Assembly: GCF_007785775.2 (NCBI RefSeq)
Contig: NZ_VNIK02000007.1
Location: 161,602-225,601, forward strand
Direction: 5' to 3'
Source of the DNA: Flagellimonas hadalis
Lineage (GTDB): Bacteria; Bacteroidota; Bacteroidia; Flavobacteriales; Flavobacteriaceae
DNA: 64,000 nucleotides
Each line of letters opens with the position of its first letter. The first letter of the stretch is position 1. Both the position numbers and the translations under genes were made by a program. Under the pieces are notes generated by a model that saw only the letters and a list, made by a program, of their open reading frames with translations, had not been told where the DNA came from and did not search any database. Positions 27,026 through 34,596 of the stretch are shown here, piece by piece.

Positions 27026-28969
27026 ATGACTGTGAAAATTAATTTTAAAGCTAAAGTGATTACGGTTCTTTCTGTTGCCTTTTTATTGGGCTCCTGCACA
27101 AAGGAAATTATAGAAGAGAACCCTAGAGGACAATTTACCCCTGATTTTTTCCAGTCAGAGACTGGTGTTCAGGGCGGAGTGGTGTTCTTATATGAAACCA
27201 TGAGGGACATATATGGGAACAACGGTTTCTTTAACGCTACGGAAAACGGTACGGACCATTATACTTGGGCAGAGTCTGCAACGGGTGATTTTAAAAACGT
27301 GGACTTGTCCGGTGAAGGACAGATTATATCAGATGAAGGTGCAACGGCTGGGGTATGGTTTTCGAGTTTCCCAGCAATAAACACAGCCAATGGTATTTTG
27401 GAAAATGCAGAAGCTGTAGGATTGGACCCTGCCCTTGTTGCCGAAGTACGGTTTTTTAGGGCATTTTATTACTTCTTATTGGTACAGACCTATGGAGGCG
27501 TACCATTGGATCTGGGGTCTGGAGAACTTGCATTCAATAGGTCTGCGGTGAGGACTTCGACACGAAACACGGTTCCTGAAGTATATTCAAAAGTCATTTT
27601 TCCCGATCTGGTTACGGCCGTTAACGATTTACCTGAAAATCCGAGGTTGACCGGTACGGTAACCAAAAATGTGGCCAGACTCATTTTGGCCAAGGCGTAT
27701 TTGACCTATGGCTGGTGGTTGGAGAATCCAGAAGGGATTCCCACATACCCCGAAGCTCCAAGAAACGATCTCGATGGTAACGGTGCTTCATTTTATTTTC
27801 AAGAGGCATACGATTTGGCCATGGATGGTATTCAAAATCCCGGCCCTTACGGCTTGTTGGAGTATTTTTATGATGTTCACGAAGGCTCCAATGATCGACA
27901 CGAGGAGATGATGTTGTATGCCGACCGTACCCAGGATAACGAACAGTTCAATGGTGCGCCGGTAACAGGTTGGGGGACCACTTCCAACAGTGCCAACACC
28001 GCAGTTTGGATGGCGACATCCAATTATACCACCATCAGTGTCGATGGTGTTCCTGCAGTGCAACGGCAATCCGTTCAGAGCCTTGGTAGACCATGGACCC
28101 GTATGGCACCTACCATCAACGCTTTGACTGAGAACTTTACCGATAAGGATATAGATTCGCGTTACGATGGTACTTTTACGACCAGTTACCGAGGCAATTG
28201 GGACCAAGGAGGCGATCCTACCCCATCATTGACTGGTGCCAACGGCTTGGAAATAGAACCGGGCGACGCTGTCATCTCATTTTTGGATGAATATGATCCG
28301 GCTGTGGTGTATGAAGACAATGGAGCGCCCATAAACGGTGCCAATATTGGTGGTGGAGTATTACCGGGAAGAGCAGATTATGTGATCAATTTAAACGAAT
28401 TCAATAGAAGGTTTTATCCCGGTTTATGGAAGACAGGACCCTTCCGTACCGATAACGAAGGAGGTCTGGGCCAGCCCAATGTACCAAATACGCGCCCTTA
28501 TCCCATAGCCAAGTTTTCGGAGTTCTATTTTATTGCTGCTGAAGCTGCCGTAAAAGGTGCATCCGGAACAATGAGTGCCAGGGATTTGATAAATGTGCTT
28601 CGTGCCCGTGCGGGTAAATGGAGATTTGACAATGGAGAGCAAGAGGAGCGGATTGAAGACAACAGTGCCGCAATGGTGGCTGCCACTCCCATGACCATTG
28701 ATATCGATTATATCTTGGCTGAGCGTTCACGTGAGTATTTTGGTGAAAGTATCAGATGGTATGATCTGGTACGTACCCAAAAATGGAGTGAAATTGCTGG
28801 ATCATTTGAAATTGTGGCAAGTATCATTGCAACAGATCATGGCCCTGCGACCACCATATCACGGGAAATCCAGCCTTATCATTACTTAAGGCCTATACCA
28901 CAAGGTCAAATAGACAATTTGGATATGACCGATGCCGAAAAAGCCACATACCAAAATCCTGGATATTAA
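27026..28969 (+). CDS. SusD/RagB-type lipoprotein (xylan-linked)
   Basis: This 647-aa protein has lipobox LLGSC followed by TKEIIEENPRGQFTPDFF. At 647 aa it is longer than most SusD proteins (about 500-600), as is common for SusD of hemicellulose loci. Helical repeat segments include VRFFRAFYYFLLVQTYGGVPL and ARLILAKAYLTYGWWLE. The C-terminal pattern LAERSREYFGESIRWYDLVR is typical, and the chain ends YLRPIPQGQIDNL ... QNPGY. It forms the surface lid on the SusC encoded 4 bp upstream. Confidence 0.93.
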   Translation: MTVKINFKAKVITVLSVAFLLGSCTKEIIEENPRGQFTPDFFQSETGVQGGVVFLYETMRDIYGNNGFFNATENGTDHYTWAESATGDFKNVDLSGEGQIISDEGATAGVWFSSFPAINTANGILENAEAVGLDPALVAEVRFFRAFYYFLLVQTYGGVPLDLGSGELAFNRSAVRTSTRNTVPEVYSKVIFPDLVTAVNDLPENPRLTGTVTKNVARLILAKAYLTYGWWLENPEGIPTYPEAPRNDLDGNGASFYFQEAYDLAMDGIQNPGPYGLLEYFYDVHEGSNDRHEEMMLYADRTQDNEQFNGAPVTGWGTTSNSANTAVWMATSNYTTISVDGVPAVQRQSVQSLGRPWTRMAPTINALTENFTDKDIDSRYDGTFTTSYRGNWDQGGDPTPSLTGANGLEIEPGDAVISFLDEYDPAVVYEDNGAPINGANIGGGVLPGRADYVINLNEFNRRFYPGLWKTGPFRTDNEGGLGQPNVPNTRPYPIAKFSEFYFIAAEAAVKGASGTMSARDLINVLRARAGKWRFDNGEQEERIEDNSAAMVAATPMTIDIDYILAERSREYFGESIRWYDLVRTQKWSEIAGSFEIVASIIATDHGPATTISREIQPYHYLRPIPQGQIDNLDMTDAEKATYQNPGY

Positions 28970-29002
28970 GAATAGTAATTGAGTAAATTTCATATAATTA
29001 GT

Positions 29003-29011
29003 TTGAGTTAG
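29003..29011 (+). promoter_or_regulatory. Trailer motif TTGAGTTAG upstream of terminator
   Basis: This 9-mer lies 33 nt after the SusD stop and 19 nt before the hairpin at 29031. It is identical to the trailer motifs at 13510 (minus), 58559 and 63896 (minus). Confidence 0.5.
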
Positions 29012-29030
29012 TTATTTTAGTTGCGTAAAG

Positions 29031-29062
29031 AAGGAGGCTGTCCCAAAAGACAGCCTCCTTTG
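29031..29062 (+). terminator. Strong hairpin terminator after SusC/SusD
   Basis: AAGGAGGCTGTC (29031-29042) and GACAGCCTCCTT (29049-29060) form a perfect 12-bp stem with a 6-nt CCAAAA loop. The T-tract after it is short (TT-G-ATT), but the stem is the strongest in the window. It isolates the SusC/D transcript from the carbamoyltransferase cassette. Confidence 0.8.
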
Positions 29063-29149
29063 ATTATGGAGGGCAATGGGCAGCAAACGAACCACACAAT
29101 TTATCCCTGCACCAAAGACCTTCTTGTAATAATGAATACCTTTATTTAA

Positions 29150-30949
29150 ATGAAGATTCTTGGAATATCTGCCTACTATCACGACGCTGCCGCTGCCTTA
29201 ATTGTGGATGGCGAAGTAAGGTATGCTGCCCAGGAAGAACGGTTTTCAAGGATAAAAAATGATGCTTCCTTTCCTGCGGAAGCCATTCAATTTTGCCTGG
29301 CCGAATCTGGATATGCCCTTGAAGACCTCGATTACGTAGCATTCTATGATAAGCCCTTCCTAAAATTTGAACGGCTTCTGGAAACCTACTACGCATTTGC
29401 ACCCAAAGGCTTCAGATCATTTGCCATGGCAATGCCCGTTTGGTTGAAGGAAAAGCTCTTTACAAAACAAGTAATCCGAAAACAACTGAAAAAAATCGGC
29501 GGACCACATGCACAAAAAATTTCCATTGTATTTCCAGAGCACCATTTATCCCATGCAGCCAGTGCTTTTTACACCTCTCCATTTCCCAAAAGTGCATTTT
29601 TGACCGTAGATGGGGTTGGTGAATGGACAACAACTTCATACGGGCTGGCTTCTGGTGACAAAGGAATTGAAGTACTGGGAGAACTCCATTTTCCAGATTC
29701 GTTGGGGCTATTTTATTCATCCTTCACCTATTTCTTGGGATTTAAAGTGAATTCCGGGGAATACAAAATGATGGGCCTTGCCCCCTACAGTAACCACAAC
29801 TCCAAAGCTGCGCAAAATTTTGTTGCCATTATCCAAGAAAAATTGGTGGACATCAAAGCCGATGGTTCCATCAAACTGAACATGGACTATTTTGAATATC
29901 CCGTTGGTTTATGGATGGTCAATCCAAAAAAATGGGAAACCCTCTTCGGATTCAAAAAAAGAACAACCGATGAGCCTTTAACGCAAATGCATGCCGATTT
30001 GGCTTTTGCGGCGCAAAAGGTTTTGGAAGAAATCGTCCTTAAGCTGGCCCATCACATCAAAAAGGAAACACAAGCAGACTATTTGTGCTTGGCCGGAGGG
30101 GTTGCCCTGAACTGTGTTGCAAATTCGGCAATATTCAATGAAAACATTTTTAAGGATGTTTATGTACAGCCCGCTGCAGGTGATGCCGGAGGGGCCATTG
30201 GGGCAGCATTGGCCACTGCCCATTTAAAACAAGATTTGAACTTCACTGGATATAAAAAAGCGTTCAACCCCTATGTGGGCCCATGTTATTCCAATTTAGA
30301 AATAGAACGATTGTTGCGCAAACACAAATGCTCCCATCAACATTTTAAATCGACCGATGAACTTCTACAACTAACCGCACAACATATCGGCGATAAAAAA
30401 GTGGTGGGATGGTTCAGGGGGCGCACAGAATTTGGTCCAAGGGCGCTGGGCAATCGGAGCATCCTTGCAGACCCAACAGACCCTGAAATGCAATCCAAGC
30501 TCAACCTAAAAATAAAGTTTAGGGAAAGTTTTCGGCCTTTTGCCCCTGCGGTTTGTGAAGAGGATTATGACACCTATTTTGAGCCAGGTAAACATTCAGC
30601 ATATATGCTGTTCACAAATCCCGTAAAGGAGTCCCTAAGAATACCCCTACCCAAAAATTTTGACGAACTTAGTCTGGAAGAAAAGCGTAGAACCCCTAAA
30701 TCCAGTTTGCCCGCCATTACCCACGTGGATTGTTCAGCCAGGGTACAGGTGGTGAAAAAGGAAGTCAACCCCACATTTTGGAGTTTACTACAGGCCTTTA
30801 AAAATTTAACGGGGAACGGAGTGCTCATCAACACCAGCTTTAATGTTAAGGATGAGCCTATTGTAAACACGCCAGAAGATGCTTACCAATGTTTCATCAA
30901 CTCAGGCATGGATATTTTGGTTTTGGAAAATTATGTAATTGAAAAATAA
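29150..30949 (+). CDS. Carbamoyltransferase of the NodU/CmcH/SxtI family
   Basis: This is a 599-aa protein of typical full length. The N-terminal Kae1-like ASKHA domain opens MKILGISAYYHDAAAALI with QEERFSRIKND. It carries the metal-binding EHHLSHAASAF block, DGVGEWTT and the CLAGGVALNCVANS block. The C-terminal YrdC-like domain has GWFRGRTEFGPRALGNRSIL, KFRESFRPFAPAV and NTSFNVKDEPIVNTP. The family makes carbamoyl-adenylate from carbamoyl phosphate and ATP and transfers the carbamoyl group to a hydroxyl of a sugar or natural product. It starts a three-gene unit whose stop and start codons overlap (TAATG) with the next gene. The substrate is unknown; a cell-surface glycan is the most likely guess. 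Confidence 0.92.
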   Translation: MKILGISAYYHDAAAALIVDGEVRYAAQEERFSRIKNDASFPAEAIQFCLAESGYALEDLDYVAFYDKPFLKFERLLETYYAFAPKGFRSFAMAMPVWLKEKLFTKQVIRKQLKKIGGPHAQKISIVFPEHHLSHAASAFYTSPFPKSAFLTVDGVGEWTTTSYGLASGDKGIEVLGELHFPDSLGLFYSSFTYFLGFKVNSGEYKMMGLAPYSNHNSKAAQNFVAIIQEKLVDIKADGSIKLNMDYFEYPVGLWMVNPKKWETLFGFKKRTTDEPLTQMHADLAFAAQKVLEEIVLKLAHHIKKETQADYLCLAGGVALNCVANSAIFNENIFKDVYVQPAAGDAGGAIGAALATAHLKQDLNFTGYKKAFNPYVGPCYSNLEIERLLRKHKCSHQHFKSTDELLQLTAQHIGDKKVVGWFRGRTEFGPRALGNRSILADPTDPEMQSKLNLKIKFRESFRPFAPAVCEEDYDTYFEPGKHSAYMLFTNPVKESLRIPLPKNFDELSLEEKRRTPKSSLPAITHVDCSARVQVVKKEVNPTFWSLLQAFKNLTGNGVLINTSFNVKDEPIVNTPEDAYQCFINSGMDILVLENYVIEK

Positions 30950-31098
30950 TGGAGTTTTTAAAAGAATTCTTTCTATTTCTAAAAGAGCGCAAAAAGTGGT
31001 GGTTGGTGCCCCTGATCATCATATTTGTGCTATTTGGCATACTTATTTTTTTAACCAGTAGTTCCGCATTGGCACCCTTTATTTATACCCTATTTTAA
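30949..31098 (+). CDS. DUF5989 / SxtK-like small membrane protein (49 aa)
   Basis: The ATG at 30949 overlaps the carbamoyltransferase stop (TAATG). The 49-aa product begins MEFLKEFFLFLKERKKWW, then has one transmembrane helix (about 19-36, LVPLIIIFVLFGILIFLT) and ends SSSALAPFIYTLF. This is the recognisable pattern of DUF5989, a one-helix protein that accompanies carbamoyltransferases and corresponds to SxtK in saxitoxin clusters. Its stop overlaps the next start, again TAATG, so the three proteins are translationally coupled and probably act as a complex at the membrane. Confidence 0.85.
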   Translation: MEFLKEFFLFLKERKKWWLVPLIIIFVLFGILIFLTSSSALAPFIYTLF

Positions 31099-31457
31099 TG
31101 ACTCGGGAAAAAGCTTTTGAGACCATCCTTGTTTTGGCGCTGGCATCGCTCATAATCTCGCTATGGCTGAATGTGGACTGGCTGGAGTATGTCGCCATTG
31201 CTTTTTTGGCCATTGGCATTATCTCCAAGAGTGTTTCAATGGCCATTGCCAAAATATGGCTGGGCTTCTCACATTATCTGGGCATTGTGATGAACTTTGT
31301 GTTGATGTTCATCATCTTCCATTTTATTTTGATTCCCTTGGCGTTCTTACAACGCTGGTTTGGCAACAATCAGATTCGACGCAAAACAAACGGGAACACT
31401 TATTTTCATCCACGTAACCACCACTATTCCAGCAAAGACATCGACAATCCTTGGTAA
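31098..31457 (+). CDS. SxtJ-family membrane protein
   Basis: This 119-aa protein has three hydrophobic segments (about 10-25, 30-48 and 55-82). It contains the typical WLGFSHYLGIVMNFVLMFIIF block, followed by LIPLAFLQRWFGNNQI and a polar C-terminal tail (HPRNHHYSSKDIDNPW). It matches the SxtJ family, which is found next to carbamoyltransferases and DUF5989 proteins. The start codon overlaps the stop of the DUF5989 gene. Its biochemical role is not established. One possibility is that it holds the carbamoyltransferase at the membrane near a lipid-linked or exported substrate; this is inference. Confidence 0.85.
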   Translation: MTREKAFETILVLALASLIISLWLNVDWLEYVAIAFLAIGIISKSVSMAIAKIWLGFSHYLGIVMNFVLMFIIFHFILIPLAFLQRWFGNNQIRRKTNGNTYFHPRNHHYSSKDIDNPW

Positions 31458-31472
31458 GTGTCAGAGTAAGAT

Positions 31473-33137
31473 TTACTCCAGTGAAGCTTTCATGCTCTTA
31501 AGGTACCGGCTTTTCTTAAAGTAATATTCCGCATAGGCATCGTCCCCTAATTTCTGGCACATCTCCCCTGCCATTTCATATACTTTAAACTGCTCCGGGA
31601 ACTCAAAAATTAAGGTCTGGGCCACTTTAAGGGCTTTTTTGTAGTCTCCGTCCTCATTGTATTTATGGTAAGCCTGTGTAATAAGATACTGCCATTGTTC
31701 CTGATGGTTATGTAGATTGATGGCGGTTGTTTCCTCAAAGGTTGGGTTTTGGGTCACATAATTGTACCCGACCGGTTTGGTTCCGGACATGCTCAAATCA
31801 TAAGGCCATGACTGTTTAAGGATTTCCACCGCCAATTTCCCTTTGAGCGAATCGATTTGGGTCACTGGAATATCATCAAAGGCCTCTTCATAAGGCACAT
31901 AATGTTCCCAATCTTCCAATAGGTTCAATGCTTTTACCTTCTCATAAAAAGCATCTGCCATTACAAAATAACCTTCCACATTGGGGTGCACATGCTCGGC
32001 CACCAATTCATCGCCTAGAATCCCATTGGGTACCTTTGACTCAAATATGTTCTTCATGTCTACCAAAGGTAGTTTGCGCTCATGGGCCTGCCCCATAATC
32101 ACTTCATTGATTTTCTCCGGAGCCCGAAACCGAAGCAGGTCCAGTTCTTTGGCCAGGTGCAGGTACTTTTTGGCGGAATCTGGGTTCCGCTCCAGATAGT
32201 GTTGTCCCAAAATGTAGGCGGCATCTGCATTATTCTGTGCCAATTCATGCACCTCCGATTTGTTTTCTTCTATTGATTCAACAAAGTTTTCTTTGTCCAG
32301 ATCATCGCTGATAAAAGGTTTTACATCCTTTTCATTGGATACCAAGGTGGAAAGGATTACTGGAATCCCATGACGTTCGTATTTATCCAAAATTCGTTTC
32401 AAATTACCCTCAAATTGGGATATTCCTGCCACAAAGGCTTCTGAATTCAACGGAATTTCCTGCTCTTTGGCCATAACCTCCATTAAAGTGGTCTCGGTAA
32501 CCGATTTCTTATTTTGGGCACCTGTACCCATCAAACCCGTTAGTGCATTTTCAATCAGTTGAAAAAAACGAAGGTTCTTGAGCTTTAAATAACTCCTTAC
32601 CAAAACGGGGTGACTCCCAACCGAAGCTGAGGATCCCACGCCCAAAGCACCATAGTACTCATTGTGTCCGGCATAAATGATCACCAAATCAGGCTTCTGA
32701 TCTATGATCTTGTCCGTTACATCCCACAAGGTATATGAATTGACGGCGGTGATTCCCGTATTCACCACTTCAACGTTCTTCTCAGGAAAAGTTCGGGAGA
32801 GTCGATGCTTCAATAACCTTGGAAACGAGGCCCCCCGATAAAATGGATACCCCACCACCGTTGATGCTCCTTGGACAAACACCCTAAAAGTACTGTCGGT
32901 TTTTTGCCGTAGGAACAGATCAAATTGACTGTCCGCTCTAAAATCAGTGTCCTTAAAGTATTTTTTGGATAGATTGGGATTGACAACAAGATACTCTACC
33001 CCGTTTTCCCCTCTCACCCTATTGAAAAGCTGGTATCCCTCCCCATATCCGAAGAGGCGTAAAACTACCTCAACCAACAAAATCAGGATAATTGGAAGTG
33101 CGGCAGCGATGATTCTAAACAATATTTTTTTCTTCAA
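31473..33137 (-). CDS. Membrane-anchored SGNH/GDSL-type hydrolase with TPR-like C terminus
   Basis: This 554-aa protein has an N-terminal transmembrane helix (about 6-27, RIIAAALPIILILLVEVVLRL). The SGNH block I is FVQGASTVVGYPFYRGASFP (Ser in GAS), the GxxN block is AGHNEYYGALG, and the C-terminal His block is VAEHVHPNVEGYF. A TPR-like helical part occupies the last 90 residues (YHKYNEDGDYKKALKVAQTL; GDDAYAEYYFKKSRYL). These proteins often act as esterases or acyl-transfer partners on extracellular glycans. The gene is convergent with the carbamoyltransferase trio, 15 bp from its end. From memory this SGNH-TPR family recurs beside such trios, which suggests a shared pathway. Confidence 0.8.
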   Translation of the reverse strand: MKKKILFRIIAAALPIILILLVEVVLRLFGYGEGYQLFNRVRGENGVEYLVVNPNLSKKYFKDTDFRADSQFDLFLRQKTDSTFRVFVQGASTVVGYPFYRGASFPRLLKHRLSRTFPEKNVEVVNTGITAVNSYTLWDVTDKIIDQKPDLVIIYAGHNEYYGALGVGSSASVGSHPVLVRSYLKLKNLRFFQLIENALTGLMGTGAQNKKSVTETTLMEVMAKEQEIPLNSEAFVAGISQFEGNLKRILDKYERHGIPVILSTLVSNEKDVKPFISDDLDKENFVESIEENKSEVHELAQNNADAAYILGQHYLERNPDSAKKYLHLAKELDLLRFRAPEKINEVIMGQAHERKLPLVDMKNIFESKVPNGILGDELVAEHVHPNVEGYFVMADAFYEKVKALNLLEDWEHYVPYEEAFDDIPVTQIDSLKGKLAVEILKQSWPYDLSMSGTKPVGYNYVTQNPTFEETTAINLHNHQEQWQYLITQAYHKYNEDGDYKKALKVAQTLIFEFPEQFKVYEMAGEMCQKLGDDAYAEYYFKKSRYLKSMKASLE

Positions 33138-33258
33138 ATCCAGAGTGTATTAGTATTCAAAATCAAAACTTTTGGACAATCGGAATGAATCGACAAACAC
33201 ATAAGGTTAATGAAATTGTGGTTTGGATCGATTCAACAAAACAAGTATCGTATTTCAT

Positions 33259-33299
33259 ACGCAATCGATTGCGTTTTCTAAATTTATTAATTATTTTTG
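33259..33299 (+). promoter_or_regulatory. Perfect LacI-type operator and -7 element upstream of GH10 operon
   Basis: ACGCAATCGATTGCGT (33259-33274) is a perfect 16-bp palindrome. TATTTTTG at 33292-33299 fits the Bacteroidota -7 consensus TAnnTTTG and lies 17 bp downstream, so the operator covers the -33 region. A weaker ATCGATTG core follows at 33355-33362. The region lies between the SGNH gene (33137) and GH10 (33454); the remainder of this 316-bp gap shows nothing else. Confidence 0.8.
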
Positions 33300-33453
33300 A
33301 AGGAAATCACTACCATCGCTAATTTACTGAGATTATTATAACAATTATGCAAAATCGATTGTTGACCAAAGGAAATGCTGAACAGGGTAAAATGAGGGTT
33401 TTTCAGTACAAATCAACGTGATTAATCTATAAACATGCACATAAAAACAAACC

Positions 33454-34569
33454 ATGAACAAATTCCTGATCCTGATTTTATCCGCAATCGTCTTTGCAGG
33501 TAATCAATCCACGCAAGCGCAAACAAACTCCTTGAAAGAAGCGTTCAAGGATAAATTTTTAATGGGCGTTGCCATCAATCGCTCCCAAATAAACCAAGCA
33601 AACAAGGAAGAAATCGACCTGATTACATCGCAATTCAATGCATTGACCGCAGAAAATGACATGAAATGGATGTATCTGCACCCCAAACAGGACGAATTCA
33701 ATTTTGAACAGTCCGACAAATTGATGGAATTGGCAGAAGCCAATGATATGTTTGTGGTGGGCCACACCCTTGTATGGCACAGCCAATTGGCCCCGTGGGT
33801 ATTTAAAACGGCTGAAGGGGACACCATTGACAATGCCGAACTGACCAACCGCCTAAAAAACCATATTTCCACTATTGTAGGCAGGTACAAAGGAAAGATA
33901 AAAGGCTGGGACGTGGTCAATGAAGCTTTGGCTGAAGATGGATCCTACAGAAAATCCCCATTTTTTAAAATAGGTGGGGAAAGCTTTATTGAAAATGCAT
34001 TTCGGTTTGCCCACGATACAGACCCAGAGGCCGAGCTATATTACAACGACTACAACTTGATCAATGCGGACAAAAGAGACGGTGCCATCCGCATCGTAAA
34101 AAACCTAAAAAGCAAAGGAATCAAAATAGACGGTGTGGGCGTCCAGGCCCATTGGAGTTTGAATGAACCTTCCATCGAGGAAATTGAAACTGCCATTGAA
34201 ATGTATGCGGCAACCGGGGTTAAAGTGATGTTCACCGAACTGGACATTTCAGTCTTGCCAAGCCCTTGGGAAAAGTCAACCGCGGATATTTCAACAAGGT
34301 TCGAAAACAGCCCTACCATGAATCCATACCCAGAAAGCCTGCCCGATTCAGTGCAGACCCAACTGGCAAACCGCTATGCTGAAATCTTTGAACTTTTCAA
34401 CAAACATTCCGATAAAATCAGCAGGGTCACCTTTTGGGGATTACACGACGGCCTATCCTGGAAAAACAACTTCCCCATCCGTGGAAGAACGGACTACACC
34501 TTGTTGTTCAATCGGGAAATGAAACCCAAAAAGGCCTACCACGCCGTAATCCAAACCGTTGAAGACTAA
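33454..34569 (+). CDS. GH10 endo-beta-1,4-xylanase
   Basis: This 371-aa enzyme has a type I signal peptide (1-23, ending TQAQ) and a single GH10 barrel. Landmarks are FNALTAENDMKW, GHTLVWHSQLAPWV, acid/base E157 in WDVVNEAL, YNDYN, and nucleophile E262 in MFTELDIS. It cuts the xylan backbone. Lacking a lipobox, it probably acts in the periplasm on imported oligomers, though surface or secreted location is possible. It heads an operon with GH115 (27 bp on) and an acetylesterase. The promoter region carries the best LacI-type operator in the window. Confidence 0.95.
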   Translation: MNKFLILILSAIVFAGNQSTQAQTNSLKEAFKDKFLMGVAINRSQINQANKEEIDLITSQFNALTAENDMKWMYLHPKQDEFNFEQSDKLMELAEANDMFVVGHTLVWHSQLAPWVFKTAEGDTIDNAELTNRLKNHISTIVGRYKGKIKGWDVVNEALAEDGSYRKSPFFKIGGESFIENAFRFAHDTDPEAELYYNDYNLINADKRDGAIRIVKNLKSKGIKIDGVGVQAHWSLNEPSIEEIETAIEMYAATGVKVMFTELDISVLPSPWEKSTADISTRFENSPTMNPYPESLPDSVQTQLANRYAEIFELFNKHSDKISRVTFWGLHDGLSWKNNFPIRGRTDYTLLFNREMKPKKAYHAVIQTVED

Positions 34570-34596
34570 CATACACCTTATATTTATACAAAACCC

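Noticed and set aside
31464..31478. GAGTAA-GAT-TTACTC hairpin between SxtJ and SGNH genes as a terminator
   Set aside because: The stem is only six AT-rich pairs with no T-run on either side.
33350..33365. Second LacI-type site upstream of GH10
   Set aside because: Only the ATCGATTG core matches and the outer arms do not; noted as weak rather than called.
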